DNA from: Streptomyces sp. NBC_00154
GTDB taxonomy: Bacteria; Actinomycetota; Actinomycetes; Streptomycetales; Streptomycetaceae
Length of the DNA stretch: 64,000 bases
Direction of reading: 5' to 3'
Assembly (NCBI RefSeq): GCF_026342835.1
Contig: NZ_JAPEMI010000001.1
Coordinates: forward strand, 1,990,501-2,054,500
Shown: positions 63,168 through 64,000 of the stretch, in pieces
Layout: every line of letters begins with the position of its first letter
How positions within the stretch are numbered: the stretch's first letter is position 1
Notes under the pieces: generated by a model
The model's input: the letters and a program-made list of their open reading frames with translations, nothing else
Told to the model about the DNA's origin: nothing
Database searches by the model: none
Translations under genes and position numbers: made by a program

Positions 63168-64000
63168 ATGCTGGATGTTCTGGGTCTCGAACCCGATGAC
63201 GAGCGCGTCTACCGGGCGCTGCTCGGACGGCCCGACTCCACCGCGATGCTGCTGTCGGATCTGCTCGTCGTAGCGCACGCCGACGTCGACAAGGCCTTGT
63301 CCCGCCTGGTCGGGTGGGGACTGGTGATCAGGTCGGCGGATGAACAGTTCACCGCCGCGCCACCGGCCATGGCGCTCGGCGCTCTCATCAGCCAGCGCCG
63401 GGACGGGCTGCGGATGGCTGAGCAGGCACTGGTGACCTTCGCCGAGGAACACCGGGCGGCGATGACCGGGAGCAGCATCAACGATCTGATCGAGGTCGTC
63501 ACGGGCGTCGACGCCATCCGTCATCGCTTCCTGCAGGTGCAGCAGGCAGCCCGCACGGAGGTCCGCAGCTTCATCACCGCACCCTTCCTCGCCGTGCCGC
63601 CCGACGAGAACACGGCAGAACCCGCGGCCATCGGGCGCGGCGTGCGCTTCCGGGCGGTCCTGGACCGGGCCGTGCTGGCAGAGCCGGGCATCATCACCGA
63701 TGCGATCGATTCACTGCGCAACGGCGTGCAACTGCGTGTCGCCGACCAGCTGCCGATGAAACTCGTGCTGGCCGACGCCGACCTCGGCCTTGTCCCGCTC
63801 GCGGTCACACCGGCCGGAGAGCCCGGCGCCGTGCTGCTGCACCGCAGCGGCCTGTTGGATGCGCTGGACGCACTGTTCGAGACGGTATGGCGCACCGCCC
63901 ACCCGCTCGAGCTGTCGGACACCGGCAAAGAAGCCGGAACCACCGTCGAGCTCGGTGCGGAAGGACCGACCGACCTCGACCGAAAGATCCTCGCGCTGCT
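63168..64000 (+). CDS. TrmB/LuxR-type regulator, 3' truncated
   Basis: At least 277 residues of a regulator that runs off the window. An N-terminal TrmB-like winged helix (LGLEPDDERVYRALLGRPDSTAM) is followed by a phospholipase D-like sensory part (about 100-225). The last visible residues (LDRKILALL) match the start of a LuxR-type C-terminal helix-turn-helix. This fusion is frequent beside secreted S8 proteases in streptomycetes and may control the gene before it. ATG at 63168; GGAAGGGGG lies 9-17 bases upstream. Confidence 0.85.
   Translation, partial: MLDVLGLEPDDERVYRALLGRPDSTAMLLSDLLVVAHADVDKALSRLVGWGLVIRSADEQFTAAPPAMALGALISQRRDGLRMAEQALVTFAEEHRAAMTGSSINDLIEVVTGVDAIRHRFLQVQQAARTEVRSFITAPFLAVPPDENTAEPAAIGRGVRFRAVLDRAVLAEPGIITDAIDSLRNGVQLRVADQLPMKLVLADADLGLVPLAVTPAGEPGAVLLHRSGLLDALDALFETVWRTAHPLELSDTGKEAGTTVELGAEGPTDLDRKILAL

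Noticed and set aside
1..64000. tRNA, rRNA, CRISPR, insertion sequences or phage genes
   Set aside because: None seen: no T-loop-like GGTTCGAATCC context outside coding regions, no repeat-spacer pattern, no transposase or integrase motif.

Overview
The window is chromosomal DNA from a streptomycete or a close relative. It has very high GC with strong third-position GC bias, many GTG starts, and gene sets typical of Streptomyces: SpoIIE-type phosphatases with HATPase tails, an XRE regulator/DUF397-like/ATPase-like trio, divergent oxyR-ahpCD, SPFH and PhoH-PIN genes, and large secreted proteases.

Layout. 1-8868: the end of a nonribosomal peptide cluster. It holds an NRPS cut by the window edge (monooxygenase end-C-PCP-C), an M18 aminopeptidase, a type II thioesterase, an SDR and an A-PCP protein whose code reads as threonine. 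8921-27966: a secreted SGNH esterase with a lectin domain, fumarase, a DUF402 protein, a SpoIIE phosphatase, catalase, a class A PBP, an SPFH/ribbon-helix-helix pair, alkaline phosphatase, a PadR-ABC-FtsX operon, and oxyR divergent from ahpCD. 28057-37671: AI-2E-type exporter, secreted SLT hydrolase, PhoH-PIN ATPase, cis-prenyltransferase, aldo/keto reductase, a degraded lipoprotein, an AlkZ-related protein, an orphan gene and a methyltransferase.

37731-46647 is the most unusual part. A type IV prepilin peptidase sits close to two large proteins that each carry a Flp-pilin-like cleavage and membrane segment. One of them is a polymorphic toxin: pilin-like anchor, lysine-rich linker, HINT domain, then a C-terminal domain of about 97 residues. 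It is coupled to a probable immunity gene, and a paralogue of that immunity gene lies next downstream. Promoters in this region share a TGGGCCCA-type repeat 22-23 bp upstream of a TAnnnT -10 box. At least two of them appear to give leaderless transcripts. I infer a locus-specific regulon that makes and processes pilin-anchored toxins and cell-surface proteins.

46870-64000: aldo/keto reductase, F420-type luciferase-like oxidoreductase, secreted PGRP amidase, a short CorA-like channel, a CDP-alcohol phosphatidyltransferase, the XRE trio, a PAS-GAF-PP2C-HATPase protein whose PP2C metal-site acidic residues are nearly all replaced, a beta-propeller/cell-wall-binding secreted protein, a large S8 protease, and the start of a TrmB/LuxR-like regulator that runs off the window. 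I saw no tRNA, rRNA, CRISPR array, insertion sequence or phage gene.
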